A stretch of DNA of 64,000 bases from Gentiana macrophylla (GCA_026214975.1 CM047808.1:62646583-62710582); one strand, 5' to 3'; counted from the first letter of the stretch, positions 30,959 through 42,716 are shown. Notes: generated from the letters alone by a model not told the origin. Numbers and translations are program-made.

Positions 30959-31354
30959 TTCAGGTAGTTTTATCGATAACATTTTCTTTTGAAAAAATAA
31001 TGAAAAGCGAGACAATGATTCACATTGCTAAATAATATATTTCGAATGTGATAAAGTAAACGAATTTATTCAGAACAACTTCAAATCACTATCAGAAATA
31101 TATTGTAATGGTAGATAATATTATAATATGTGACTTAGAATATGAGAGATAGAAAGAATTGTGGGTAAAAAGTGATGAAATGAATATGTATTTATAGTGT
31201 GATAATTGTGTGATATTTTAAAATAAAATAAAATCAAATCAAAAATTTTGAATATATATCCGTTGCCAACCGTTGGTCAAATTGAAAATTGGAATCTTGG
31301 ACAAATTTTGAAGGAAAAATAAAAGAAAAAGGAAAAAAAAAAAAAAAAAAAATT

Positions 31355-31356
<2 letters not shown>

Positions 31357-31419
<63 letters not shown>
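31357..31419. repeat. (AT)n microsatellite
   Basis: About 63 bases of perfect AT dinucleotides follow an A-run inside the hAT element. The ORF of Tyr and Ile read through it is an artefact. Confidence 0.95.
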
Positions 31420-31420
<1 letters not shown>

Positions 31421-32030
31421 CACCCATATCTTTGATAAATTAAACTTATATTTAAATATAGTGATTACGATTATTTATCTTATAATATTATGTATATAAG
31501 TTGATTTTATATCTTAATGAATCGAGAGATAAAATGTATATAAAAGTTTAACATTAAGCAACACCATTACAAAAATTATAGTACAAAGTAATATATTAGT
31601 ATGTTGTGATACTAGTAATACAATATATTTTTTATCAAAGATATATTTTCCAACATTTTATGGTATAAAAAATATATTATTAAAAAATTTTGAATAATAT
31701 ACACGTTGGATTCAATTGGAAAAAAAAAAAAAAAGCAAAAACTGCCGGTTCCGGCGGTTCAACCACCGGTTTTTCGGCCTGTTCGTGGCGGGCAGGTCAG
31801 TTGGAACTTAAAACCGGGTAGGAGCAGTAAACCGCCGATTCGTGGGCCGTGGGGACCGTGAACCCGTGGGCCGATGAATCACGGGGTTGGACCGAAACCG
31901 GTGGTCGGAACCGGTTTGGACCGGAACCGCCCACGTCTACCCTAAATACACACATTACAATGTTTAACTTATTATAGTCTACAATCCAAACAAAGTCTAC
32001 GATCCAAGCAACATTTTAACCAATTTTATT

Positions 32031-32199
32031 CAATGAATTTAATATATTCAAATCCGAACATACCCAACCTAGACTGGGAAAAACAAAGACGATGCTGTGG
32101 GGAATTCAAACCATTTTTTTCAATGAATTTATTATATTCAAATCAGAACCTACCCAACCTAGAATGGGAAAAACAAAGATAATGCTGTGGGAATTCAAG
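32031..32199 (+). repeat. Two-copy tandem duplication downstream of the MYB gene
   Basis: A unit of about 80 bases beginning CAATGAATTTA occurs at 32031-32109 and 32121-32199 with about six differences. It lies 3' of the MYB gene and may include part of its 3' untranslated region. Confidence 0.8.
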
Positions 32200-32350
32200 A
32201 AATGCAACGCAAAACCAAACAAAAAAAGAAGCCAACTATCAGGATTTGTGACTAGGCCAAGCTTATTTCTTACTTCTTATTTCTTATTTCAAGAAACAGA
32301 GAATGTTTCTAGGCTTCTACACTCGATTCATCGAGCCAAAACGGCATCCT

Positions 32351-33328
32351 TTAGAGGCTTCCCCGGCCTTCCGGCACATCCAGTTCATCGAGCCAAAGGG
32401 GCATGTCTTCATCCGACGACTTTAAGAGACGTGAAATATCATCGCTTATGCCGTTTTCTAATAACCCAGACATCTCTAAAGTAGTTGTGTCGTTTTCTAA
32501 CAGCCCCCCAGACATCTCTAAAGTAGTTGTTTCTTCAGGTTTATTAATGTTTGTTGTGTTGTACGGAAACACAAGTGATTGTGCAACAGTGCTGCTGTTT
32601 TGTCCCTGATATTGATGTTGGGAAATTATGTCATAACAAGTGAGAGGTTCGTTTATAGTCATACCATATACTACTCCGGTGGGCGGCGCAACAGGTTGAA
32701 CAGTGTTGAGAATTTCTTCGATTTCATTTGGATCGACAAATGTTATATCATGAATACTCTGTCGTCGTTTATTTTTTTGGTTCATGGAGTTCTGTTGCTG
32801 TTGCCTAATGAAATACTTCTGCGCATGGCTAGCTACTTGAGTGGAGCTTTTCGACTTTACGAAATCTTTTGCTATAGTCTTCCAATCGCCCGATCCAATC
32901 GTTTGCAAACCAATAAGAAATAACTTGTGCTCTCTTTCCGTCCATCCTTTACCTTTCTGTCGCCTTTTCTTTTCCATTTCTCCTCCTCCTCCTTCTACAT
33001 CATCATCATGGTATGATCCAGAATAATCGTCGTCATGTTTCTGAATATTCATTGAATTATTCGTTACCATTTCTTCATCTCCTTGCACATCATCATCATC
33101 ATCAATGTCTTGAAAAGGCAAAGGTATCGCCCCGGAAATTATCTTCTGTACATCTTCAACTAACATTTCATAATGGTATTGTACATCTTCCACCGATTTT
33201 CCCGGAATTGCGGCTGCTATTTTTTCCCATGGAAATGAATCTATAGGATTCTCCCCACCATAAATCACCATTGCATTCTCAAATGCTTTGTCTTCATCTG
33301 TTGACCATACTGTGTTGTCACCAGCCAT
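32351..33328 (-). CDS. DIVARICATA-like two-repeat MYB transcription factor
   Basis: This 325-residue nuclear transcription factor belongs to the R-R (DIVARICATA) MYB class. Near the N-terminus is a SANT-type repeat, residues about 6-60 ([18 protein letters not shown] ... [13 protein letters not shown]). An acidic Asp-rich linker follows. The second MYB repeat, about 125-180, has [15 protein letters not shown] and the family signature [12 protein letters not shown] Gln/Asn/Lys/Arg tail and IHDIT motif then precede an acidic C-terminus. Such proteins bind I-box-like GATAA DNA and control floral asymmetry or stress responses. I chose the start at 33328 (MAGDNTVW) because the 27 residues before it in frame are low-complexity hydrophobic sequence from an AT-rich leader. 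The ORF is unbroken with no intron in the coding part. The C-terminus has an internal duplication of a [11 protein letters not shown] unit. Confidence 0.88.
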   Translation of the reverse strand: MAGDNTVWSTDEDKAFENAMVIYGGENPIDSFPWEKIAAAIPGKSVEDVQYHYEMLVEDVQKIISGAIPLPFQDIDDDDDVQGDEEMVTNNSMNIQKHDDDYSGSYHDDDVEGGGGEMEKKRRQKGKGWTEREHKLFLIGLQTIGSGDWKTIAKDFVKSKSSTQVASHAQKYFIRQQQQNSMNQKNKRRQSIHDITFVDPNEIEEILNTVQPVAPPTGVVYGMTINEPLTCYDIISQHQYQGQNSSTVAQSLVFPYNTTNINKPEETTTLEMSGGLLENDTTTLEMSGLLENGISDDISRLLKSSDEDMPLWLDELDVPEGRGSL

Positions 33329-34309
33329 TTGCGATGCATCAATTATAAAAAATAAAAAATAAAAAATAAAATAAGAAAGTCCTCTAATTAATTCTAAATT
33401 CTCAATCAAGTAATTTTTTTTTTTTTTTGAAAATACGTTATCATAGGTAAGCTTTTAAAAAAAAAAGTATTTGAAATAGGGTCATGGGAACCAGCCATTT
33501 CGTGTGCATCCAATTATGACAAATAAAAATTTACTTACTTTAATTAAAACAAGAAAGTCATGTTAACTCTAAATCAAGAGAAGTATATTTTTAAAATACG
33601 TTTTCATAGATAAGTTTATTTATTTATATATTATTTAAAGTATTTGAAATATATAGGGTCATTGTAAGGTATATGAAAATTATTTGAAAATAGCAAGGGA
33701 TATAGGCGTGTAAATGTCAAAATATTCTTAAGATATAGACACATGTAGCTAGAAGTAAAATTAGTCCCAAAGAGAAATACTAATATGATGAATGGCAAAA
33801 GTGGATGTACATAAATTAAACCTGATAACAGTTTTTTTTAGGTTGACTATATTTATTCAAGTACGAGTCATCAGAGTTAAGACGTGGTTCATATTGACTT
33901 TTATTTGAATTTAAAATGTAAGGTAAAAGTTTCTCAAAAAATGTGAGATAAAAAACTCAAGTTTTAATTTTCAAATATATATATTGGAAAATAAAGACCT
34001 CAAGAAACTAGGAAAAATGTTTCGCGTTGCTACCTATTCCGCTAATACCTATTCGTTGATAGTTTTTATGAAAGAGATAGTTTTTTTTGGGAAACTTTAA
34101 AATTTCATTGATAGAACAAGTATATGTATACAAGTAGTAGAAAACTAACCAATAAGCCACTTCTTAAAAAGTAGGAAACATGTGATCATTGCTTTAACCA
34201 ACAACAACTACTTCAGTAATGGGAAAATGCGAAAATGGGAAATAACATGACTGACATAGCCTTAGGTAATAAAACTTGATAACATAATAATTAAAATAAA
34301 TATTCTAAC
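33329..34309. other. MYB 5' flank and AT-rich spacer
   Basis: No gene is seen. At 33488-33530 a piece reading ACCAGCCATTTCGTGTGCATCC resembles the MYB start region at 33320-33350, so part of the first codons and leader is duplicated about 168 bases upstream. Poly-T/A runs lie at 33345-33370 and 33413-33428. A copia LTR on the minus strand probably occupies the right end below 34310. Confidence 0.55.
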
Positions 34310-34322
34310 ATTCCTTCCCTTA
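34310..34322 (-). promoter_or_regulatory. Polypurine tract and LTR start of copia element D
   Basis: On the minus strand AAGGGAAGGAA directly precedes TGTTAGAATATTTA, the likely 3' LTR start at 34310. The LTR's other end could not be placed. Confidence 0.6.
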
Positions 34323-34337
34323 ATCTGAGATAACAGT

Positions 34338-35069
34338 TCAGATTACTTCACACATTCTCAGCTTGTCTCTAAGATTCAAAAATTGATCGCTCTTGAGTCC
34401 TTTAGTCATAATATGAGCCAACTGATCTTCACTTCTGCAATACAACAACTCAATGATTCCTTCTTCACATAAATCTCTCAGAAAATGGTATTTCTCATCA
34501 ATGTGCTTGCTTATGCTGTGTAACACTGGATTCCAGGTTAACTTAATAGTAGAGTTGTTATCACAGTACAAAATGTTCCCAGTCTGCTGAACTTGCCCTA
34601 GAACTTCCAGCAATCTTCTTAACCAGATCAGTTGACATGCACCATGTGTTGCTGCAACAAACTCTGCTTCGGTTGTGGATAGAGTGACTATTGGTTGCTT
34701 TTTGAAGACCAGCTGATAGCACTTGTTCCAAACATAAACACAAAACCAGAAGTACTCTTCTTGTCATCAATACCTCCTGCATAATCACTGTCAGAATATC
34801 CAGTCAGCTGAGCCTTCCCAGCTGAACCATACTTGATGCCAAGATTGATGGTTCCATTTAAGCATCTTAGGATCCTCTTCACATAGTTTAAGTGATCCGC
34901 TGATGGTGACTCAATGTATCTGCTTTCCACACTTACAACATACATGATGTCTGGTCTTGTTGCTGTCAAATATAGAAGGCACTCTATCATCTGTTTGTAT
35001 AGGGTGGGGGTCACCTTACCACCTGTACTTTCCTTGCTGAGTTTCACAGGGTGCGAGTGGTGGGTTGAT
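34338..35069 (-). pseudogene. Ty1/copia pol: end of RT and RNase H (element D)
   Basis: This is the 3' end of a copia pol gene. The first frame (35069-34688) has YKQMIECLLYLTATRPDIMY and LTGYSDSDYAGGIDDKKSTS, the standard end of copia RT and start of RNase H. A frameshift near 34700 follows WSSKSNQ, and the rest continues as EAEFVAATHGA-like sequence and then 34613-34338 (NNSTIKLTWNPVLHSISKHID, GLKSDQFLNLRDKLRM). The 5' part is lost in the N gap. RNase H would remove element RNA from the cDNA hybrid. Confidence 0.85.
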
Positions 35070-35169
35070 NNNNNNNNNNNNNNNNNNNNNNNNNNNNNNN
35101 NNNNNNNNNNNNNNNNNNNNNNNNNNNNNNNNNNNNNNNNNNNNNNNNNNNNNNNNNNNNNNNNNNNNN
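35070..35169. other. Assembly gap, 100 N
   Basis: Exactly 100 N separate a minus-strand copia pol end from a plus-strand LTR. The size is the conventional unknown-gap length. Proteins read through it are not real. Confidence 0.98.
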
Positions 35170-36519
35170 GTCTAAGTTCCATAAGTTGGATGATGTATGG
35201 AACTTGGTTATATTTAAAAAGGTGTAATCTAACTTCACAAATAAAAGTTAGATAAAAGAAACCAGCTGCATTATATTTTATACACAGCAAATTGTTGTTC
35301 ATCAGACTGATGGGTATCTCAGCAGACTGATGAACCTGCTGATAATATACCTCGATTAATTCAAGATTATATTGGAAGACTACATGGATAAGGACAGCCA
35401 ACTACCTCTGACTTATCAAACAAATCAAAGGCTGAGATCAAAAGGACGTTGGGAGGATTCAGATTTTTATCAAATGAATATAAGTCAAAGGGTGGAATGA
35501 TCGCATCATTTGTCAAATGGGAATTTCGACATTATCGATCCTATGAATAGTGACAAAGCAAATCGATGGGACAAAAACCAGAGCGGTTACATTTGGATTT
35601 CAAATACCGAGTCCACATGCATTCCTACACATCAAATAGAGAACCTTCAACTCGAGAAGATGATGATAATTGTTGAACTTCAAGAGAAAAATATAAGAGG
35701 CAGTGCAGGTTTGAAAAACACTCTCTTTGAACTTGAAACTATGATCCGAGATAGATTCTTCAAGTGTATTCTGCATTCAAGCTACATCAAGTATACACAC
35801 TTGAAGACTGCAAGCTGCTGGTTATTTCATCCTAATCAAGCTGCTACAACTGAATCATTTATTTGATTCAATCTTTATTTTATAAAGAATCTGCTGAAGA
35901 TAGTGAAGCACAGTTGTGTGAAAGACTGTTGTTTGTGGTGGAGCTGGTGAAGAGGCAATCCTACCCTTCAAGGACCAGTGGAAGACTCAGGAGCAGCAAT
36001 CCTACCTGTTCCCAGTTTTCAGTTTGTGAAGCCATAGTCATTGGTGAAGGACAAGCAACCTTAGGAATCTTTGTAACTGCAACATCAAAGATCTCTGGTG
36101 AATTTCCTCCAACATCACGGGAGAAGAGTGGGTGATGAGATTACACCACAGGAGCCACTAGAAAATCTGCCTACTTACTTTCGAGATTTACATTCTACAC
36201 TTAGTTTGTTATATTCATCAATCAAGCTGAATCTAGCAACTGAAATCACACACACACACACACTTCATGAGTTTCTAATACTTAGTATCATATTTAACAA
36301 CAAGTACTAAGGCTTAATTTTGATATAATTCAACTGTACAAATTCAGTAGACTAAACTATCAGTAGACTACTCAGTATCATCGAAAGCTTACGAGATATC
36401 GTGAGACTCATCAAACTCAAGAGTCTTGAAGTTCTTTGAATTTGTTAACTCCAAAGTTTTAAGTGTTAAGTCTATTCACCCCCTCTAAACTTAACCAAAG
36501 CCTTTTCAAGGGACCAACA
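35170..36519 (+). repeat. LTR of copia family A, left end missing in the gap
   Basis: This is the plus-strand LTR of the same family as 765-2465. It starts inside the LTR (TCTAAGTTCCATAAG matches 2102-2116 read backward) and ends GGGACCAACA at 36519. No primer site follows, so it is a 3' LTR or a solo LTR. About 350 bases of its 5' end are missing. ORFs read here are spurious. Confidence 0.85.
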
Positions 36520-37539
36520 CTATCGATGATACATACTTGAGACTATTCAAAAATAACACTAAATTTGACCGTTTCAACATTCGTCAAACCCATTAAATAG
36601 GCGTTTTCTCCATGAAATCCCCACTCTAGGTATGAAACACCATCACTGAATAGTCAAACTTGTACCAAATAGTGATAGAGTTGTTAATTAACAGAGTCGT
36701 TCACGAACAAATTCGGATTCGGGTCATATGAGCTCGTGTTTGTTTGTTTGTAAAGCTTAATGAACCAAACTCAAACACATTGTTGTGCTTGTTTATTAAA
36801 TAAACATAAACGAGCCATTTGGCAAATGTTCGTTATAGGTTCTTGAAAAGCATACGTTTGTATGTGTGTGTGTGTGTATATGATACGCCAACCCGCCAAA
36901 AGAGCATGCGGATTGACATTGGGCATGTACATAGGGCCAATAACGGATAAGTCATCGACCCAACTAGTCCGCACCAGTAAGCGGATCGGGGCGGGCACAA
37001 TCCAGCCTACCTAAGACCTTTATGATCCATATCATTGGCTAGGCCATAGGCGTCAATCAGTAAGCCTTCAACCTGCCTCGTACAACGCGACATAAAGCAC
37101 TAGGGGCCAGTCAGTCCGCTCAGATTAAGCCTGCATGCCTAGGCGAACATGGTTCAAACATGGTAGTTTCAAGATGACGAATCAATAAAATGGCTGAGTG
37201 TCAAGCTCGACTTTTATAAGGCCTCCTCAATAGTTTTCTAGATTAATTATATCTTGTCATACTTTAATTATGTCTTATCACACTTTAATTACCATCATTA
37301 GCAGCACTCACCTACAAATAGTGGCACAATGTAACTCATTTTAGGATACGAAATACATTGTCTAATGCACAAAGCAGAAACACTCTGCCAATTTGTTGAC
37401 AATGAGATCGCCACTTTCGATTTTCATCCACCTTCATAGTGTTCTTAAACACCTCCGTGCACTACCGGCAAAACCTCACTTTCACTAGATATCCAACAAC
37501 TTATTACCCATATTTGTTTGTGATAATCTCAAGCATTAT

Positions 37540-37603
<64 letters not shown>

Positions 37604-37632
37604 GTGTTTGTTACAATATATAGATAAAGGAA
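36520..37632. other. Non-coding spacer with (AT)n microsatellite
   Basis: I see no gene. A short (AC)n is at 36247-36262 just upstream in the LTR, and (TG)n lies at 36862-36878. A perfect (AT)n run occupies 37542-37600. A stretch at 36890-37150 is GC richer and may be old repeat sequence. Confidence 0.6.
37542..37600. repeat. (AT)n microsatellite
   Basis: About 59 bases of AT dinucleotides, followed by CACGTGTTTG. Confidence 0.95.
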
Positions 37633-37877
37633 TGTTGATACAAGAGGATGTGCTCAATGAATAACTCACGGCAAGTAAGCGGTCTGCTGAGTATGAGCCG
37701 ATCAAGCTGAGTATGAAGCTGAGATTAAGTGAGTATTAGGCGAGATCAACCGAGTATCAAGTAGTAGCAAATTGAGGTAGTCAAATTGAACGTAACAACG
37801 AAGCACAGTATAGTTAAGCGATTATTATGTTGTAACTTTCTTTTAACTATTTCATAAGGTGTGTGCTATATAGATCT
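37633..37877 (+). repeat. 5' LTR of copia element C, left part
   Basis: It starts TGTTGATACAAGAGG and runs to the insertion of copia element B at 37878. With 44410-44512 it makes an LTR of 348 bases. The junction would restore a promoter-like stretch CTATATAGATACCCC. Confidence 0.65.
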
Positions 37878-39515
37878 TGTTGGAAATAATATATGTGTTT
37901 TGATGATGATTTTCACATACACTTACAACCCATGATGATGAAGTCATAACTAATCGTTATAGTGCATAATGAAAGAAGAATAAGGAAATAGTCTAGAGAA
38001 ATGTGTATGAGTTCTACCTGAAGTCCGAACTTTGTATAGGTTGTTTCGGACAAGCATTGTAAAAGATAGGAGCTAGGCGAGCAAATGAGTCACGACAAGC
38101 AAATTGAGTATACATGGATGGAAAACGAGGATCGAGACTCAAGCTGTGAAAACGAAGAAATCAAGAAGCGAGGACACCGACTCGATTATCGATGATCGAA
38201 GAAGCGAGGTGGCAAACTCGGTTAGAAGGCCGATTAAGTCATGACTATAAGTCGAGGATTGAGCAAGAGCGTGGTGACGGCTGAACTATAGATCATGTAA
38301 AGTCGAATAATCTTAAGGACAAAGATTATCGATTACCAGAAAAAGAAGAAACTAAATTGTGTACTCGACTTAGTCAATTAAAGTCGAGATGACAAGTATC
38401 TGAGTACTCGAGTTTTGAAGAATAGTAGAAAAGCGAGTTAAGGCCTTGTTGAATTTGAAATAACAAAGCGACAAAGGTCATACACATGAGCGTTGGCTAA
38501 GCGACAAACATAACGGATATAAGATTTATTTGACCGATACATCATCCCTATAAATACACGAAAAGCGTGTTTAAAAAGCGGGAGAAGGGATAAGAAAAAG
38601 ATTTACAAAGCATATATCTAAACATCCAGATCCGGAAATCGGATCTCATATCTAAAGCAGGAAGCCAATGAGAAGAGCCTTGAAGATTACAAAGAAAGAT
38701 CCATTAACCCATTAAGAGGAAAGAAGGCATCTTGGAGCTACAACGCCATATCCGAAGAAAAGCAGATAGCTCACGAAATTAATCCTCGATTAGTTCTAAA
38801 CCTAACCTTTGTGAGAAAGGGTAGGTTGTGCATAGTTTGAGGAGAGCAACTCCACCTTTCCTCATCTGGTTGCAACTTGGTTGCCACAATTGTTGGTGCG
38901 ATCTGGCATTTGTGTTCATGTTAGTGGTGGTGGTGAAGGAAGCAATCTTACCTTTCTTCATTATGTGTGAAGCTGTGAAACTAGGGTGTCGTGAAGGACT
39001 GTCATTGGGCTAGGATTTTATAACAGTTATCTCAAGATTCTAGTGATACCTCCTACACCACAGGAGAAGGGGAGACGTACGGGATTACACCACCCCAGAA
39101 ATTCCATAAACAAACTCTGTGTCATTTTACTTTACGTATTTATATTTGTGCTATGATTGCTTTATTTATTACATTATCATGTCATCATTCACTCAAAGAA
39201 ACATTAGACAACGAGTCAACACAAAATGATACATAGGAGGTTAAGATCCTTATTGACACATCTATTGCACGAAAGGCTTAATATTATCCGCTGCAAATTA
39301 ATTCAGTTCTTGCATTAGCAAAACTGAATTAGCTAACTCCTTCCAAGATTAAATGATATGAACAAAACTGAACTGAGCATGAGTTTGTTAGTTCAGCTTT
39401 GAGTTTGATAAAAACTCAGTTCCTGGGGTACTTTCAGTTTTGGGAAAGTTTTTTGTGACAAGTTTATTCACCCCACCCCCTCTAAACTTGTGTTAGCCTT
39501 TCCAAGGGACCAACA
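37878..39515 (+). repeat. 5' LTR of copia element B
   Basis: It starts TGTTGGAAATAATATATG and ends AAGGGACCAACA. TATA-like CCTATAAATACACG lies near 38548. Confidence 0.88.
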
Positions 39516-39517
39516 AT

Positions 39518-39529
39518 TGGTATCAGAGC
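39518..39529 (+). promoter_or_regulatory. Primer binding site of copia element B (tRNA-iMet)
   Basis: TGGTATCAGAGC, a perfect initiator-Met primer site, two bases after the LTR end. Confidence 0.92.
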
Positions 39530-39618
39530 AGTTCTTCCGTTGGAAGTGATCCAAAGATATCTTACAAACCAGTTTTTGAAAACCCTTCACTGTATCAGTT
39601 GTGAAAGCACTCATTTGA

Positions 39619-40406
39619 ATGGATATATCTAGAATTAAAAGTTGGCTTACCCACCCCCTGATTAACTGTTTGAAAAATATATCTGATTTTCAGGATCAAG
39701 TGTTTGAAAGGTTCAGCACTACAAATTCACATACAAATCTAGAACCACAACTCAGTGATGATGTGAATAGCAATCTCAATGTATATGATGACAAATCCAG
39801 AGAAGTTCCATCACTAAGTAAATTCTTAGAAAAAGAGGAAAGGAAGTTATTACGAGTAACTGATGATATAAAAGATGCATTAGAGCAACAAGAAAATGTA
39901 CATTCAAACCACGAAGCCATAACAAACAATCAAGGAATGGTACATTCTTCAACTCAGTTATCATCTGCTGAATTCAGTCAAAGTAACTCTCAGCTTGTCA
40001 TGTTAGTTGAAAAACTCACACTGGAGTTGAAACTAAAAGATATAAAACTTGACAAAGCAAAAGAGTGGAATGACTTTCTTGAAACTGAAGTTTCAAATCT
40101 AGCTGAAAGATTAATGTCTAGTAAATTTGACAAAGCAATGATGACTCCTCACCTTTACCCAGTCTTGAAATTTTGAAGAGTATACACTCTAGACACCAAG
40201 ATACTAGAAGACCTAGTGGATTGCACAAAGGAAATAAAGATGAAAAATCTAAAAGAATCCATGTGAAATCAACTAAAGTTGAGCGTAATGGTCTATCTTG
40301 GAAAGAGATGAGAAAGGTTAATTCTCTCATCAAAGAAACTGAAGTCTGTACTTCAATAACTAATCCAGCCGGACCCAAAAAGATATGGGTACTGAAGAAA
40401 ACTTAA
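39619..40406 (+). pseudogene. Copia element B gag-like region
   Basis: The ORF 39619-40176 is a Ser/Glu/Lys-rich, probably coiled-coil protein (QLVMLVEKLTLELKLKD). It continues after a frameshift as 40173-40406 (basic, ending NPAGPKKIWVLKK). That ending resembles the linker that precedes protease in SIRE/Tork gag-pol proteins (GPKxxWVxK). The N-terminal gag core and a CCHC knuckle are not seen, so most of gag is deleted and only its C-terminal half seems left. I infer gag from the linker and position. Confidence 0.5.
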
Positions 40407-40728
40407 AACTGTTTTGCAGGCTAAGTCAGTTCTTATGATGCTGAAACTAGAGAAAACTGACTAAATAAAAGCTGATGAATGGCAAATTGGTCAAAAGTAG
40501 AAAACTTTCCAGCTACCATCTGACGCTTGGGCTGACAAGACAAATCACCTGAAGCCACGCGTCAATCAAGGAGAAATGTAGATGTACATCCCTACAAATC
40601 TCATTTATTGCGACACGACTCTTATTTGAAAACGATTGAAAGACTCAGAAACGCAATCTTGACAAAATCTTGCTCAATCAATTTCAAAACATTCAAAGTT
40701 CCCTCAAGAACTCTTAATTCAGAAATTC

Positions 40729-41502
40729 ATGGAGCGATATAACATTGATGAAGGAATCACCACAAGTCTGGACGATTTCAGTCAAAAATTTTCAAACTCC
40801 ACCCTATCAACTCAAATTGCAGACAAAATAAAAAAGATTCGAGGACTTGAGAATTTGATTGATACGAAGTTCAATACTCTGTACCCAGACGACATCAAGG
40901 ATTTCTACAGAAACGACATAATCACTGTTGATGGAAAGAGTTTCAGGACAACAGTTCAAGATAAGAGCATTATTGTTGATGAACATCTGCTTTCCCTAAT
41001 CTTTGGTTTGGACATATTGGAGGATCTTCATCTCTCACTTTTGGAAATGAAGAAAAAGACAAACTTTGGAATGTCACAGCACTCAACAAAAATGAGAAGA
41101 ATTTCATTGGATCCATTTATCAACAGAAACAAGAATTTGCATTCTTGACAATTCTTCTGACCAAAAATGTTATTGGTCACACTTGGAATCTCTACACACT
41201 TTCAACAGAAAATATGAAATTGATCTATGCTATTTGGTTTGAAGAAAAACTGGATTGGAACAAGTTTGTTCTCAAGCAATTGATCAAACAAATCTCAGAC
41301 GAAAAAGCGAAAGCCCATGGAAGGAAGATCTGTTGGAGAAAAGTTCTTTTTGAAAAGGATTTACATATTTAGTTCAAAGAATCTTGAACTACTTCTCCAT
41401 CTCAAAATCCGTAAAAGCAGTAAAACAAAAATTAGTGTCCCTTTGGAGCGAAGAAAAGGAAAATCGTTGAAGAAGAAAAGAGAAAACTTGGACTCTAGTT
41501 AG
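40729..41502 (+). pseudogene. Extra ORF in copia element B, plant transposon protein-like
   Basis: Two frames, 40729-41100 and 41050-41372, make one sequence after one frameshift near 41060. It reads FYRNDIITVDGKSFRTTVQD, HLLSLIFGLDILED, then IYQQKQEFAFLTILLTKNV and IYAIWFEEKLDWNKFVLKQL. This pattern (a short beta-rich part, then helical part with a LFGL-like motif) resembles the putative plant transposon protein domain found in many plant repeats. It is not a pol domain. A basic tail follows to 41502. Its role in the element is unknown. Confidence 0.5.
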
Positions 41503-42716
41503 GGTGAAAATGTAAATTTCGATGAAAGAACTTTAAGAAGACAAAGAGGATGTGGAACAAATTTACGCAAGGAAAAGCGAAAACAGAAGGCACTATTTTG
41601 ATTGAAGATGAAACGAAGAAAGTTAACCTTCAACCGAGATGCATGAAAAGTTTACTTGAGGAACATAGAAGTCCTAGAAGATCTTTGAGTTTTGTGCGGT
41701 GAGTATGAGAAAGAACTATTAAGTCATTATCATGAAGCCGATTCTTCATCTCAAACTCAAGATCGTCTACAACCAAATCAATATTAAGGGCGTTTCCCTT
41801 GATGCAATCCGAAAGATCTCAACACCAAGAATCGAATCGAAGAGAAATTGGAAGGATTGAAAATGATCATTGAAAGCTTGATCTGGACTCTGACAATGAG
41901 AAGCTCCACAACTTACAAAAATTTATTTCAGCAGCACATCATTCAGGTCTGAACAAAAACTCCAACATCATCACCTTGAGCAAATTATTTGAATAAAGCT
42001 TTTTCTTATCTTCAAACAAGGTGATGCTACTAAAACTGATGCTGATGCTGATGAAACTGAAAGAGTTGATAAAGCTGAAGAAATCTATGCCAAACTGTTG
42101 GTTGAAGAACAAGACAGACAAGTAGATGCTGATCTACTAACTATTCAACAAAATGGAGAAACGGTTGATAATCTGATTGAGGAGCTAATTGCAGAAGAAA
42201 CCTTTATAGAAACAAGAACTGAGGAAGATGAAGAAGCCTCAGTTAAAGCTGTATTGAACATCAGAAAGAAGATTGCAATTTGTGTCAGATTGAAAGAAAC
42301 TTTAAGGACAAAAATTGAGGGGGAAAAGACTAAATAAAATGAACTTAGTCTTATTTCAAAAGAAGAAGAGAAGATAATGGATGAGAAGATTAAAGAGATT
42401 TTGATCAAACTCAAGAACCAAGATAATGAAGAGGAAAATCAGTTGATCAATGAATACCTGAATATCAAGCCCAGAGATAATGAATCAGGAGAAGAAGGAA
42501 AGGCAAAAGACTTCTAAAACTAAAAGAAGCATTTTCCTTGGTGAAAAGATGTTGTCTTTGGAAAAGAGAAATTGTAATCAACCCGAGTTTTCGAGTTTGT
42601 TTTGTAATAAACTTAAATTTATTTTTAGTTTGTTGTTTTTAATTTGTTATGATTTCTTGCATTATTCTTTTATTATTGCTTTTAGGGAGGGTTATGATAC
42701 ATCATCAAAAGGAAAT
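41503..42716 (+). other. Copia element B 3' internal region
   Basis: A decayed region with one open stretch, 42098-42337, that is acidic and helical (ETVDNLIEELIAEETFIE). It probably belongs to the end of the extra ORF. The likely polypurine tract AAAAGGAAAT lies at 42706-42715, just before the 3' LTR. Confidence 0.45.

Larger units (their letters stand above)
30256..31939 (-). mobile_element. Non-autonomous hAT DNA transposon, 1.68 kb
   Basis: The ends are inverted: TAGACGTGACCGGTTCC at 30256 and, read inward from 31939, TAGACGTGGGCGGTTCC. They are flanked by an 8 bp target duplication, CCCTGAAT (30248-30255) and CCCTAAAT (31940-31947), with one mismatch. Eight-base duplications are the hallmark of the hAT superfamily. 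Subterminal regions are unusually GC rich with many CCGGTT/AACCGG repeats in both orientations, typical of hAT transposase binding regions. The interior is AT rich with only a broken BED zinc finger on the minus strand, so mobility would need a transposase from elsewhere. Strand is assigned from that remnant. Confidence 0.85.

Noticed and set aside
31239..31427. Tyr/Ile repeat protein
   Set aside because: It is a translation of an (AT)n microsatellite and an A-run.
33329..33409. MYB start at 33409 giving 352 residues
   Set aside because: The extra 27 residues are hydrophobic low-complexity sequence encoded by AT-rich DNA. The MAGDNTVW start directly before the first MYB repeat suits the family.
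34688..35401. A protein reading through the N gap
   Set aside because: The 34 unknown residues come from the 100 N, and the part right of the gap is antisense LTR sequence.
765..36519. LTRs 765-2465 and 35170-36519 as the two ends of one element
   Set aside because: They are in opposite orientation and each is bordered by unrelated sequence, so they are separate insertions.
37439..37627. Second Ile/Tyr repeat protein
   Set aside because: It is again a translation of an (AT)n microsatellite.
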